In this document: one piece after another, positions 8,934 to 18,550 of the stretch
How the letters are laid out: every line of letters begins with the position of its first letter
Position numbering within the stretch: the first letter of the stretch is position 1
DNA from: Vibrio metschnikovii CIP 69.14
GTDB lineage: Bacteria; Pseudomonadota; Gammaproteobacteria; Enterobacterales; Vibrionaceae
Direction: 5' to 3'
Assembly (NCBI RefSeq): GCF_000176155.1
Contig: NZ_ACZO01000007.1
Span: forward strand, 434,001 to 498,000
Length of the DNA: 64,000 nucleotides
Translations under genes and position numbers: made by a program
The notes under the pieces: model-generated
Databases searched by the model: none
The model's input: the letters and a program-made list of their open reading frames with translations, nothing else
What the model was told of the DNA's origin: nothing

Positions 8934-9137
8934 ATTCAGTACTCAATCAAGGTTATAGACTCGAACACAAGGTCTATCGACCCCATCACGTATTCACACT
9001 AAACTAAGAGGGAAGTGACTTTCTTACCGCACCTTGGGGTGAATCAAGAAATGTGAACTAAGATCAATAAATACGGTGTCATCGAGTAATTCACAGTACA
9101 TTACTTGTCGATAGAGATAAGCTTAAGCCTAAAGACC

Positions 9138-10718
9138 ATGCACAAAAAGGTTCAATCATCCTTGATTAGGAAAGATGGCCTAAGGTTAATCAATCAGCAT
9201 GGTACTGATAAGGATGATCATTTGGATAAGCATCAGCGCCTCCTCGAACAGGAAATTAAACAACTAAAATCGAGAATTGATTCTGAACCTCAACAGGTCA
9301 TCCCTATCGCTCAGCAATGTTTATCTCGAGCCGAGCAGTTGGATTATTCTCAGGGTATCTTGCAATCACAGATCATTCTCTCACGTTGCGCTTGGGTCAA
9401 TGGCGATTATCGCCTTGGTTTGAAAACCATTAAGCAAGCTTATCTCCACCAACACAGCCAAGATAATGATGATTATCTCGCCGAAATTTTTCATGTTCAT
9501 GCTCTGCACTTCTGGGGACAAGCAAAATATTACACCGCACAACAGTATTGGATTAATGCGCTTGAGCAAGCTTCCCTTGTCGATGATACCGAAATCCTAA
9601 TCGAAAGCCTTATCGGACTGGGTAATATTTGGCGCATGACTCATGACTATCAACTGGCTTGTTCTACCCATGAATTAGCCGTCAAAGTCGCCAATAATTG
9701 TCGAATCGCTTGGTTAGAAGGCAAAGCTCGGATTTTATGGGCTTGGGACCTTTATCTGCTCAATCATTACTTAGATATGCTTTCTGTGCTCGATGGCGCA
9801 GAAGAAGCCTTGCAAACTCATGCCGATCAAACTTGGCAAGCAGAAATATGGGATTTTCGTAGCCTCGCATTATTGGGGTTAGAACGTTTAGCGGATGCCG
9901 AACAAGCCACACAACGCGCGCATGATTTAGCTGAGCGACATAACCTGCCATGGATGAAAGCTCACGCTTATATTAGCCGCGCACGATTAGAATTATTGCG
10001 TAAAAACATCGATAAAGCTGGCCAGTTACTCGCTTTGGCCGAACAATCTGCAGAGAAATTCGATGATCGAGAGCTGCTCTCGCAAATTTGCTATCAACAA
10101 TCGTTGGTCGCGGAAGAGAGTGGCAATTATCCGCAAGCCTTGGCCGCCTTTCAAAAATATCGACAGCTTTCTCTTAGCATGCAGCGTGAACATACCGCGC
10201 ACTTAGGGTTAGATAAGGCGCGTCTCTCAAAACGGCAATTGGAGCAGCGGGCTAGAAAACTCACTCACCGTATTCGCTCCCAGTATGAATATGATCCACA
10301 AAAACATTTATCTAATGTGGTGTCCGAAAACTACTGGTGGGAGCAGCTAATGCTTTACAAAGCAGAGTTAAAGCAAAGTAAACATTGCGTGTTGATCATT
10401 CGTCATGACGATCCCTCCTATTGAGATACCTGTACGGAAATCATCCATTCATTATGTGTCGCGCCGGATTTATTATCCCGTTTAAGCCCAACACGATTAG
10501 CGTTATTGTTGGCGGAAACCGGCCCTCAAGCCCAGCAGTTTTATCATACCCTTGAGCAAATATTGGATGTTTATCCATGGCAACGCAAAGGCTTAACCGG
10601 ACCAAAACCACGATTAACTTGGCATGATATATTGAGTTTTCCGTTTACTTTGGAACAATTAGAACAATTAGAACAACTTCAAGCACAGGAAGAGGCCAAT
10701 GGAAACACTGCTCAATAA
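9138..10718 (+). pseudogene. TPR protein with degenerate GGDEF domain, split by an in-frame stop
   Basis: An open frame runs from here to a TGA at 10422-10424 and then continues in the same frame, without further stops, to 10718. Together they encode 526 residues, the same length as the next gene. The N-terminal part is TPR-like helical repeats followed by a coiled linker. The remainder aligns by eye to a GGDEF domain: DPQKHLSN replaces DPLTxLxNRR, the metal motif is lost (IIRHDDPSY), and SRLSPTRLALLLAET stands where ARxGGDEFxxLLPET is expected. The domain is therefore dead as a cyclase even without the stop. The start ATG at 9138 is chosen over a TTG at 9105; neither has a strong ribosome site. 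The end overlaps the active paralogue by 20 bases. A Trp codon changed to TGA, or a sequencing error, would explain the split. Confidence 0.7.
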
Positions 10719-12279
10719 AATTCAGGATGCAGGGTTAGACGTCACCGCCGTGAATGGGGAAGAAGCGATCATCTTTTGGCATCATGTTTATCAACATATC
10801 GCCAATTCTCCTGAAGAAAAAGCCTTGTGTCTTACGTTAAGTGCCGAGTATCGCGCGGAACTAAACCAATTAGCAGCCAGCTCTGAGGAGTTAAATGCAG
10901 CACTGGAACTGCTCAGTGCCAGCAAAAACATTGAGCTAATTTTAAGTATTAAACAGAGTCTCAGCGAACGCTTAATTGAGCTTAGCCACTACCATGCGGC
11001 ACTCAACGAATACGTGACTATCTCCCACCTTGCCGTCACCCATGGCTATATTGATGACTTTGCACAATCAGTACTTGGGATGGGAAACTTATGTGATGCC
11101 TACGGCGATCATAACCGTGCGCTGCGTTATTACCAAAAAATCGATGCGCTTGACCACGCTCTCAGTAGCCGATCGTTACGCTTACGTTATAAATTACATA
11201 TGCTGGCCTGCTATCTGCATCTTCAACGTTTTTCGGCGGCTTATGATTTACTCAAGGAGTGCGAAGAGCTCAGTATCTTGGTCAGTGATAAAACCTTGAT
11301 GGGGCAAATTGCGCTGTATCAAGCGAAGTTATGTCGTCAACACGGTCAACTGGATCAAGCAGTCACTCGACTATCCCATGTCCAATACGTCAGTGGTAAC
11401 GTCCATTCGATGTGGCTATCTAACATGATACGCATTGAACAAGCTTATTGCTTATTAGAGTTAGATAAAGCACACATGGCCGCGTTGCTACTCACTACCA
11501 CGGAAAAACGTCTTAAGAAACTTAACGTACCGATTTTAGAGCAGAGTCTGTATGCGGCATTCAGTGAAGTGTGTGAACGCCAAGGCGACTATCAACGCGC
11601 TTTATATTATGAGAAAAAAGGCTTTCGCTTAGAGTCTGATTTAGTAAAACGTATTCCGATTGGTGAACTGGGTGCGGCTCAACTGCGCCGCTTGGCTCGT
11701 TTTGAGCCACAATTAAAACTGATTCTCTCTGAACAAGAAAATCGTGAGCTAAAAGAAACGACTGAGCATCAAAAAAACACCGTTGCTCAATTACAACAAG
11801 ACGTGTTCACCGATCCATTGACTCAATTACATAACCGCCGTTGGTTAGAAATAAAGCTGAAAGATTTACTGCTCCACGAGACGTCCTTTGCTTTTTTAGT
11901 GGTGGATATTGATCACTTTAAATCGATTAATGATGAATTAAGCCATTTAGTCGGTGATAAAGCGATTACTCATGTTTCTGAAACGCTTGCCGATTATTTT
12001 AAGTTTCGTGGCGCCTCCTGTGTGCGCTTTGGTGGAGAAGAATTTTTAGTCATCCTTGAAGGCTGTTCATTAGATCAAGCCATCATGCATGCCGATACCT
12101 TTCGAGAACGCATCGTCAATTACGATTGGCAAACCATATTAGGCGAACGAGGTCTCACCGTCAGTATTGGTATAACCCTCCATCGTGATGGTGAAAATAC
12201 TCAGCGAACCTTCTATCGTGCTGATAAAGCGCTTTACAGAGCGAAAGCCAATGGCCGCAATCAAGTTTGTAGTGAATAG
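10699..12279 (+). CDS. TPR-GGDEF diguanylate cyclase
   Basis: Predicted to make c-di-GMP from two GTP. The 526 residues comprise an N-terminal array of TPR-like helices (about 1-340), a coiled linker (EQENRELKETTEHQKNT) and a C-terminal GGDEF domain starting at DPLTQLHNRRW. The metal-binding DIDHFKSIND and active-site GGEEF are intact. The RxxD inhibitory site before GGEEF reads RGAS, so product inhibition through the I-site is probably lost. There is no signal peptide or membrane segment, so the protein is likely cytoplasmic. The ATG overlaps the end of the degenerate paralogue by 20 bases, suggesting translational coupling. A plzD-like receptor lies immediately downstream, which points to a local c-di-GMP circuit. 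Confidence 0.9.
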   Translation: METLLNKIQDAGLDVTAVNGEEAIIFWHHVYQHIANSPEEKALCLTLSAEYRAELNQLAASSEELNAALELLSASKNIELILSIKQSLSERLIELSHYHAALNEYVTISHLAVTHGYIDDFAQSVLGMGNLCDAYGDHNRALRYYQKIDALDHALSSRSLRLRYKLHMLACYLHLQRFSAAYDLLKECEELSILVSDKTLMGQIALYQAKLCRQHGQLDQAVTRLSHVQYVSGNVHSMWLSNMIRIEQAYCLLELDKAHMAALLLTTTEKRLKKLNVPILEQSLYAAFSEVCERQGDYQRALYYEKKGFRLESDLVKRIPIGELGAAQLRRLARFEPQLKLILSEQENRELKETTEHQKNTVAQLQQDVFTDPLTQLHNRRWLEIKLKDLLLHETSFAFLVVDIDHFKSINDELSHLVGDKAITHVSETLADYFKFRGASCVRFGGEEFLVILEGCSLDQAIMHADTFRERIVNYDWQTILGERGLTVSIGITLHRDGENTQRTFYRADKALYRAKANGRNQVCSE

Positions 12280-12299
12280 TCATCAACTACAAACTTGAT
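12259..12299 (+). terminator. hairpin overlapping the diguanylate cyclase stop codon
   Basis: A 14-bp perfect stem (ATCAAGTTTGTAGT / ACTACAAACTTGAT) closes a 13-base loop containing the TAG stop. It lacks a following T-run, so it may be an mRNA-stabilising or weak termination structure. Confidence 0.5.
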
Positions 12300-12460
12300 C
12301 TAAAACGCTTAATTTTTGCTTAAATTGCTTGGAAAAGGCCTCGAATCCACCTAAGATCGGCCATTGATTATTTTTATAAATTTAACAAAAAGCGAATTCA
12401 GACCCCATAAAAAATCGACAAAGCAACGATTACACCCAAGAGTCTGAACGCGGAGCATTT

Positions 12461-13216
12461 ATGCATACAACGTCATTAATCAATCATGAAAAACTGGCTC
12501 ACCCTAAACCACAATCAACAGCCGATACCGTCACCACGGTCAACAGTATTGATGCTTTAGCGATGGTAGAGCATGGCAGTGAGTTAACCTTAAGTATTAC
12601 CACACCGGTAGGAACAAAATTTCTTTGCAAAACCGCGTTTATTGGTACTCATTCAGACACTTATTTACTGATTGAAACGCCTAAAATTTCAGCCGATGAC
12701 TTGAATTATTACTTCCAGCAAGGTTTTTGGATCCATATTCGCGCTATTTCATCGCGCGGTGAAGGGGCAAAAATTCATTTCCGTAGCCAACTGCTGCATA
12801 CCATTCAAGATCCTTTGGCTCTTTTGGTACTTTCTATCCCCAATACCATGCAGGTGACGCAATTGCGTCAAGAACCCCGTTATGAGGTTAATTTGGCGGC
12901 TCGTGTGACTTGTGAAAACCAGCGTTCTGAATGTGAGGTGAGAGATCTATCGAAAAATGGTTGCCGTTTTATCACACCACCATTAAGCCGCCATTGGCAA
13001 GTTGGCGATCATGTCAGTATTGATATCTCGACTGAGCGACAGCATAGCCAAGTTTTTTCGCCTCTAACTGGACGAATTTGCAATCTACAGCGCTCGATTC
13101 ATCACGTTCGGTATGGCTTGAAATTTGACGAGTCAGGAAGAGAAAGTGCGAAAACGCTGCTCGGACAGTTGAAATTCAATGGTACTAAACTGATGCTGAC
13201 GAAATCATCTCAATAA
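12461..13216 (+). CDS. plzD: PilZ-domain c-di-GMP receptor (PlzD-like)
   Basis: Cytoplasmic c-di-GMP effector of 251 residues, equivalent in size and sequence pattern to V. cholerae PlzD (VCA0042). The N-terminal half (about 30-130) is a YcgR-like PilZN barrel. The C-terminal half is a PilZ domain with both binding motifs intact: RQEPR (RxxxR, in the interdomain linker) and DLSKNG (D/NxSxxG). The start ATG follows GGAG at a good distance. It lies 180 bases after a diguanylate cyclase gene and converges with the Qrr-like RNA that ends about 20 bases downstream. A role in motility, biofilm or virulence output is known for the family; the specific partner here is not shown. Confidence 0.92.
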   Translation: MHTTSLINHEKLAHPKPQSTADTVTTVNSIDALAMVEHGSELTLSITTPVGTKFLCKTAFIGTHSDTYLLIETPKISADDLNYYFQQGFWIHIRAISSRGEGAKIHFRSQLLHTIQDPLALLVLSIPNTMQVTQLRQEPRYEVNLAARVTCENQRSECEVRDLSKNGCRFITPPLSRHWQVGDHVSIDISTERQHSQVFSPLTGRICNLQRSIHHVRYGLKFDESGRESAKTLLGQLKFNGTKLMLTKSSQ

Positions 13217-13236
13217 AACATCATTTTCTTAACAAC

Positions 13237-13345
13237 AAAAAAATAGCCAGTCGCAACACGGCGACTGGCTTGTATTGGGTGAACAAATTGTCGTTCACTA
13301 ACAACGTCAGTTGATTAAAACGGCCCTCGGCTTAAGAAGGGCCGC
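13237..13345 (-). ncRNA. divergent Qrr-like small RNA
   Basis: Read leftward, this stretch has the architecture of a Qrr quorum-sensing RNA. The first hairpin is CGGCCC / GGGCCG around a TTAAGCCGA-containing loop. The near-invariant AACTGACGTTGTTAGTGAA core follows, then a TTGTTCACC stretch, then a terminator stem AGCCAGTCG / CGACTGGCT with a T-run. It is clearly related to the canonical copy at 37993-38097, with a compensated first stem. It differs in the bases just before the core (TTTTAAT in place of CACCTAGC), and no sigma-54 -24/-12 element stands at the right distance. Only half LuxO sites are seen upstream; a TATAAT hexamer (minus strand, 13369-13374) could drive it. Boundaries are approximate. 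Confidence 0.78.
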
Positions 13346-13606
13346 AACAAATTATGCACTAGGTTTAATTATATTTAAAGTTGCAATCAGTGACTGGCGT
13401 TATATTTACTAATATTTTCATTCGGTTAATTGCAAAAAAACATCATTAAACTCAGAAAAACAAGGTTTAGATCACACTCAAACACGGCAGCGATTAAAGC
13501 CTTCAAGCTCAGTGATGAATCGCGGTTAGCAATAACAACGGTAGGAGGGGGAAGTGGACTTCGCTATACTTCTCCATCGCTTAATAGCCACCTTTAGGTC
13601 AGTATA

Positions 13607-14530
13607 ATGAATTATCTCAGCACATTTTTAAAAGGGATCGCTATGGGAGCAGCAGATGTTGTTCCAGGTGTCTCTGGCGGCACTATCGCTTTTATTACCG
13701 GAATCTATGATACTTTATTAGAAAGTATTCGGCGCATTAACCCACACCTAATCCAACATTGGCGACAACATGGGTTGCTCTCCACTTTTCGCCATATCAA
13801 TGGCGGATTTTTATTGGTTTTATTCAGTGGCATTTTTACCAGCATACTCACCTTAGCGAAATTCATCTCTTGGCTATTAGTTAACCAACCTATTCCCACG
13901 TGGTCATTTTTCTTCGGATTAATCATGGTCTCGGTGTGGCATATGCTGCAGCAAGTAGAAAAACGGCAGGCTTCACGTTTTCTCGCTTTTATCGTCGGTG
14001 GTGTCTTCGCTTATACCATCACCATGATTAATCCTATTCAACTCGATGTGACAACATTCAATATCGTGCTAGCAGGCAGCATTGCGATTTGTGCAATGAT
14101 TTTACCTGGCATTTCAGGCAGCTTTATTCTTCTATTACTCGGCATGTATACTCCGATCCTCAATGCTGTCAAGACGTTACAAATTGATATGCTGAGCTTA
14201 TTTATGTTTGGCTGTATCCTAGGCATTACCAGCTTTTCCCATCTTTTATCATGGCTACTCAAACGTTATCGAGATGTCACTCTGACTTTTTTAACGGGTC
14301 TGATGATGGGAACACTACCTAAAATTTGGCCGTGGAAAGAAACGTTAACGTGGCGAACCAACTCCAGTGGCCAAGAAGTTCCGGTATTACAGCACAACCT
14401 ATTGCCTTGGGATTACGAGCAACTCACCACTCAACCAGCACAATTAGGCATTGCCATACTATGCATGCTAAGTGCGGTGATCATCGTCCTTGGACTAGAA
14501 AAAATTGCTCAGCGTGAACAGAGCCATTAA
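13607..14530 (+). CDS. popT: DUF368 undecaprenyl-phosphate translocase (PopT)
   Basis: Polytopic inner-membrane protein of 307 residues with about eight hydrophobic segments. The N-terminal motif GAADVVPGVSGGTIAFITGIYD and the internally repeated AMILPGISGSFILLLLGMY are DUF368 signatures; the duplicated PGxSG loops suggest an inverted-repeat carrier. The family was recently shown, in V. cholerae VCA0040 among others, to return undecaprenyl phosphate to the inner face of the membrane for reuse in peptidoglycan and surface-polymer synthesis. The start ATG follows AGG at 8 bases. The gene is monocistronic, with a roughly 250-base upstream region after the Qrr-like RNA promoter and a 370-base gap downstream. 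Family call firm; substrate from published work on homologues. Confidence 0.9.
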   Translation: MNYLSTFLKGIAMGAADVVPGVSGGTIAFITGIYDTLLESIRRINPHLIQHWRQHGLLSTFRHINGGFLLVLFSGIFTSILTLAKFISWLLVNQPIPTWSFFFGLIMVSVWHMLQQVEKRQASRFLAFIVGGVFAYTITMINPIQLDVTTFNIVLAGSIAICAMILPGISGSFILLLLGMYTPILNAVKTLQIDMLSLFMFGCILGITSFSHLLSWLLKRYRDVTLTFLTGLMMGTLPKIWPWKETLTWRTNSSGQEVPVLQHNLLPWDYEQLTTQPAQLGIAILCMLSAVIIVLGLEKIAQREQSH

Positions 14531-14903
14531 AGCGAGTTCATGTGCTCACCATTGAATTCACACTTCAACAACAGAACCGAGATAATCTAACAACATAAAG
14601 GCAATGCAATTACTTTCATTTTACATCGATATTTTTCATGATTGTGAGTAATTAAACCTAGACACCAGATATCGGGTGGATTATTATTGGCTACCTTCAG
14701 TCAATCATCACTGAAGTAAATAGCACGGATGGATCTTGACTAAACAAGATCGCTGAAGCTAACAATGCCTTGAAACGGATGATGACCAACCACATTGGCT
14801 GCTCAACGCATCGAATCGGTCGTTGAACACTGATCAGATCTGCCCATTGGTTCGATTTCAAGGCTCAACACTCTAATAATTACATTTGAACACAGGGATA
14901 ATT
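14531..14903. other. 373-base intergenic region, no gene seen
   Basis: No open frame with coding character, no tRNA and no clear terminator was found. It presumably holds the sstT promoter; AGGGA stands 5 bases before the sstT ATG at 14904. Confidence 0.5.
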
Positions 14904-16120
14904 ATGCAAAGCAACTCTCTCCTTGCCCGTTTTGCTCGTGGAAATCTGGTATTACAAATTTTAGCTGGGATCGTCTAGGCATCGCACTAGCTATTATTTC
15001 ACCAGAAAGAGCAGAAAGTGCGAGCCTGATTGGTAATCTATTTGTCGGTGCACTCAAAGCCGTTGCACCGATTTTAGTGTTTATCTTGGTCGCCGCTTCA
15101 ATCGCTAACCAAAAGAAAAACAAACACACTTATATGCGCCCTATCGTGGTGCTTTACCTTTTCGGTACTTTTGCGGCCGCATTAACGGCGGTTTTGTTAA
15201 GCTTTATGTTCCCAACCACATTGACACTGGTTGCCGGAGCAGAAGGAGCGACACCACCTCAGGGTATTAGCGAAGTCATCCAAACACTTTTATACAAGTT
15301 AGTCGATAACCCAGTCAACGCGCTGATGTCCGCCAACTACATTGGTATTCTTGCGTGGGCGGTTGGCCTTGGCTTAGCACTGCATCATCATGCTTCTGCG
15401 ACCACTAAATCCGTATTTGAAGATCTTAGCCACGGAGTATCACAAATTGTTCGCTTTATTATCCGCTTAGCTCCATTTGGTATTTTTGGCCTTGTTGCAT
15501 CCACCTTTGCCTCAACCGGATTTGATGCACTAATCGGCTATGCTCAACTGCTGGCTGTCTTGCTAGGCGCGATGCTCTTTATTGCGTTAATTGTCAACCC
15601 AGCTATCGTTTATGCAAAAACCAAAAGCAACCCTTACCCATTAGTCTTCCAGTGTTTACGTGAAAGTGGAGTGACTGCCTTTTTCACCCGTTCAAGCGCA
15701 GCAAATATTCCTGTGAATATGGCACTGTGTGAGAAATTAAAGCTTGATGAAGATACTTATTCCGTCTCTATTCCCCTTGGCGCGACGATTAATATGGGCG
15801 GTGCAGCGATTACAATTACCGTATTAACGCTAGCAGCCGTTCATACCATGGGCATTGAAATAGATATTTTCACCGCATTATTATTGAGTGTTGTCGCGGC
15901 AATTTCAGCCTGTGGTGCTTCTGGAGTGGCGGGCGGTTCGCTACTTTTGATACCACTTGCATGTAGTTTATTTGGTATTTCGAATGATGTGGCAATGCAA
16001 GTCGTCGCGGTTGGCTTTATTATCGGAGTGATTCAAGATTCTGCTGAAACAGCACTCAACAGCTCAACCGATGTGGTGTTTACTGCTGCCGTTTGTCAGG
16101 CGAAACAGAACCAAGCTTAA
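14904..16120 (+). pseudogene. sstT: serine/threonine:Na+ symporter SstT, frameshifted near its N-terminus
   Basis: The intact gene would encode an inner-membrane DAACS-family carrier that imports serine and threonine with Na+. Translation from ATG 14904 ([19 protein letters not shown]) reads LAGIV and then meets TAG at 14976-14978. Adding one T there (GTC-TTA-GGC) restores [20 protein letters not shown], and the frame then runs unbroken to 16120 with the family motifs [28 protein letters not shown] and [11 protein letters not shown]. One base is therefore missing at about 14975-14977. A 347-residue frame from an internal start at 15077 would lack the first transmembrane segment and is unlikely to work alone. 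This is either a recent inactivation or a base error in the assembly. Confidence 0.85.
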
Positions 16121-16146
16121 TCTGATAAAGCGTCTGTGCACAATAC

Positions 16147-16176
16147 AAAACGCCCCTTTATTAAGGGGCGTTTTTG
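16147..16176 (+). terminator. terminator downstream of sstT
   Basis: AAAACGCCCCTTTATTAAGG folds with the following GGCG arm into an 8-9 bp GC-rich stem (CGCCCCTT / AAGGGGCG) with a T-run on the right and an A-run on the left. It is suitable for both strands and lies about 30 bases past the sstT stop. Confidence 0.9.
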
Positions 16177-16252
16177 TTGGCAAGTTATTCAACTGAGGTA
16201 ATCAATAGCATGGCTCAGTCAGCCAACGACCACTTTGTATTGCTTGATAAGA

Positions 16253-17407
16253 TTAAGGAGTTTTAGGTTTATCAATCGGACTGTGTGAGAAGTCCAATCG
16301 TGCTGGATCGGTTTCAACATCGGCGGTTAGCTCATTCACTTGAGGGCTATCCTCATCTTGAGGAACTTCCACTCGCTCCTCTGGGCCAACGTCTTCCCCT
16401 TTCTTCGGAATGGGAACCGAACGCTTATAAAACTTATTGAGTGCACGAATAATGCCATGATTGTTGACGGTATAAGTGGCTATTTTTCTTTGTAGTGGCT
16501 TCGCCAGAAATTGCAACTCAACAACCGAGTCGACACCAATCTTAGTACCCACCTGATCCCGCAAAGAAATCGCTGGCTTATGACCGAAAGCCGCCGACAA
16601 AAATAGCCATATATAAGCGACTTCATTACCATTCTCTCCGTGCTCTATCCACGCCTTACCCGCGAGATACATCGCTTCTGGATGACCTTTCTCTGCCGCC
16701 CGCTCTAACCAATAACAACCTTTAGCATGATCACGCACCACACCAATACCTTCAAGATAATTGAGACCCAGCTTGATCATTGCTTCTAAGCTATTGAGCT
16801 CTGCCGCTCTTGAATACCAATAAAACGAATCTTGTGGTGATGGTGATAGATTGTCTTTTGAAACACACCATTCTCCCATAAACAGCATGGCGTCAATGTG
16901 TTGGCTTTCTGCCGCTTCTTGAATGAGCTCAACGCCTTTAACGACGTTAATTTCCGTCCCTCGGCCATAAATCAACGCCTCTCCAGTGGCGAGTTTTGCT
17001 GCCAAATCACCTTCAACCGCTCGAATAAATTGCTGCCAAAACTTAGTTTTCTCTTTAATCAGAACATCTTCACGCATTTTCCCACAGACACGTACTACGC
17101 CGTACATACCGTTAATATTGTCGAAATTCGCTGCACGTTCATACCAAAATAACGCTTCTTTAAGGTTATTTCGTTCCGCTTCTTTAGCAAGGAACAGCAT
17201 CGTCGGTACATGACCAGACTCTGCTTTAAAAAGCCGATCCTTTTTCTCCTGCTCACGCATTCGCTCTAACGTTTTACGATACGCTTCTTCACGCGCTTTC
17301 TTCTCTGCTTCTAGGCGTTTTTTACGAATCGATAACGAAATCATCCAGATAAAAATCAGGATGAGTGAGAGACCGGTAGCGCCAATAGCAATTCCAATGG
17401 TGTTCAT
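16253..17407 (-). CDS. membrane-anchored Sel1-repeat protein
   Basis: 384 residues. One N-terminal transmembrane helix (about 5-27) is followed by a basic coiled stretch (RKKRLEAEKKAREEAYRK). Then come several Sel1-like repeats between about 65 and 290, recognisable from spaced alanine/glycine patterns such as LFWYERAANF, SFYWYSRAAELNSLEAMIKLG and GCYWLERAAEKGHPEAMYLAG. The tail is acidic and probably disordered. Such proteins usually act as protein-interaction scaffolds; no enzymatic motif is present and no specific role can be assigned. It stands alone, convergent with sstT. The N-in or N-out topology was not determined. Confidence 0.78.
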   Translation of the reverse strand: MNTIGIAIGATGLSLILIFIWMISLSIRKKRLEAEKKAREEAYRKTLERMREQEKKDRLFKAESGHVPTMLFLAKEAERNNLKEALFWYERAANFDNINGMYGVVRVCGKMREDVLIKEKTKFWQQFIRAVEGDLAAKLATGEALIYGRGTEINVVKGVELIQEAAESQHIDAMLFMGEWCVSKDNLSPSPQDSFYWYSRAAELNSLEAMIKLGLNYLEGIGVVRDHAKGCYWLERAAEKGHPEAMYLAGKAWIEHGENGNEVAYIWLFLSAAFGHKPAISLRDQVGTKIGVDSVVELQFLAKPLQRKIATYTVNNHGIIRALNKFYKRSVPIPKKGEDVGPEERVEVPQDEDSPQVNELTADVETDPARLDFSHSPIDKPKTP

Positions 17408-17596
17408 GTAATAAAGTTCTTAATCCGTTTGTGACTAATCATAGCGTGAAAAATAGTGATGCTGGTGTATAAAAGTACCTTAATGATCATCAAACTGATG
17501 ATTCTTCCTGACGACAACGTTCAGTAAACGAAGAAAGCTATGCGTTGGTTTTAACCATTAAGTCAAGGCAGAGTAACACATTCGATGATTAAATAA

Positions 17597-17628
17597 GAAC
17601 ATGCCGCATTAGAAAATGCGGCATGTTC
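17597..17628 (-). terminator. terminator downstream of malM
   Basis: A 14-bp perfect stem (GAACATGCCGCATT / AATGCGGCATGTTC) with a 4-base loop lies about 50 bases past the malM stop. Read leftward it is followed by TTATTTAATC. Confidence 0.75.
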
Positions 17629-17678
17629 ATGGCTTAAAAATCAACCCTAGCGCTACCCCAAATGTTCTAAAGCGCTCA

Positions 17679-18506
17679 TTAGTGAGTTCTGCTATTAACG
17701 GCTTTCACAAATACCGCTTGTGCACTCTCAATCCCTAAGGCTTTAGCTTCATCCAGCAGACCAAGTGCTTTAGGAATATCATTTGCAGCAACCGCTTGTT
17801 GGATAGCAGTGTGATAATAATTTTTAGTATCTGGCTGAACTGTTGCTGCTTCGGTTGATACTGACGTTTTAGATGGAGAACGATTGAATGACAACCAACT
17901 TGGACCGGCAACATCAAGCTCAATGGTCCCCGTTAAATGATGAGGTATTGGAATATCTTTAAGTTCAGGCATATAGTTACCGCGAGCCTCTGCGTCAATG
18001 CGGCCAGGATGTGCAACATATGTACTTGCTTGAAGATCAGATGATTTTGTATAAACGATTAAATAGAGTGTGCTATATCCTTGAGGTGGAAAAAAATCCA
18101 GTTCTGAAACTAAACGATTTCCTTTATTAAGCCGAGGTTTACGATACTCAAAACTCGCGCTATCAAATGACTCAATCACTTGACCTTGCTTATCTGTAAC
18201 CATAACGTGTGGGTAAAAAACAGAATCTTTAATTTCACTCGTTATAGTTAAAGAAAGTTGGCCTCGATCTGCTGGGATTTCAAACATCGCGACAGGGCTA
18301 GAAATAAGATCATTCTTTAAATATTGTGTACTAGGCGTGATAGAGACCTTTGTTGTGCTAGGCAACCTCACTTTGGTAGCTTGTAATTGAGCAACCATTT
18401 CAAATTGTTGTCTTGCTGAATCTGCAGAAGTCTGTTCGATAAGCGGGTTAGACTGACACCCTGCTAAAGCAATGCAGCCTCCTAATAATAATGCTCGAAA
18501 ATACAT
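17679..18506 (-). CDS. malM: maltose-operon periplasmic protein MalM (lipoprotein)
   Basis: 275 residues with a lipoprotein signal: hydrophobic stretch then LAGC, so Cys17 would be the lipidated residue. It matches MalM in length and in its central beta-rich region (FEIPADRGQLSLTITSE; FDSASFEYRKPRLNKGNRL). MalM is encoded at the end of lamB operons in many gamma-proteobacteria, but its exact function is unsettled; a periplasmic or outer-membrane role in maltodextrin uptake is assumed. It follows the maltoporin gene by about 110 bases, with an intrinsic terminator between them, so it probably depends on read-through. The MalT-box cluster upstream of lamB is the likely control point. Confidence 0.87.
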   Translation of the reverse strand: MYFRALLLGGCIALAGCQSNPLIEQTSADSARQQFEMVAQLQATKVRLPSTTKVSITPSTQYLKNDLISSPVAMFEIPADRGQLSLTITSEIKDSVFYPHVMVTDKQGQVIESFDSASFEYRKPRLNKGNRLVSELDFFPPQGYSTLYLIVYTKSSDLQASTYVAHPGRIDAEARGNYMPELKDIPIPHHLTGTIELDVAGPSWLSFNRSPSKTSVSTEAATVQPDTKNYYHTAIQQAVAANDIPKALGLLDEAKALGIESAQAVFVKAVNSRTH

Positions 18507-18550
18507 AAGGATCCCCTATTTTATTTTTTTAAAGATTCGCATAAACCTTT

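Noticed and set aside
10454-10558. Short separate frame from ATG 10454 (MCRAGFIIPF...)
   Set aside because: It ends after about 34 codons and is out of frame with the region that aligns to a GGDEF domain; the in-frame continuation of the upstream gene explains the region better.
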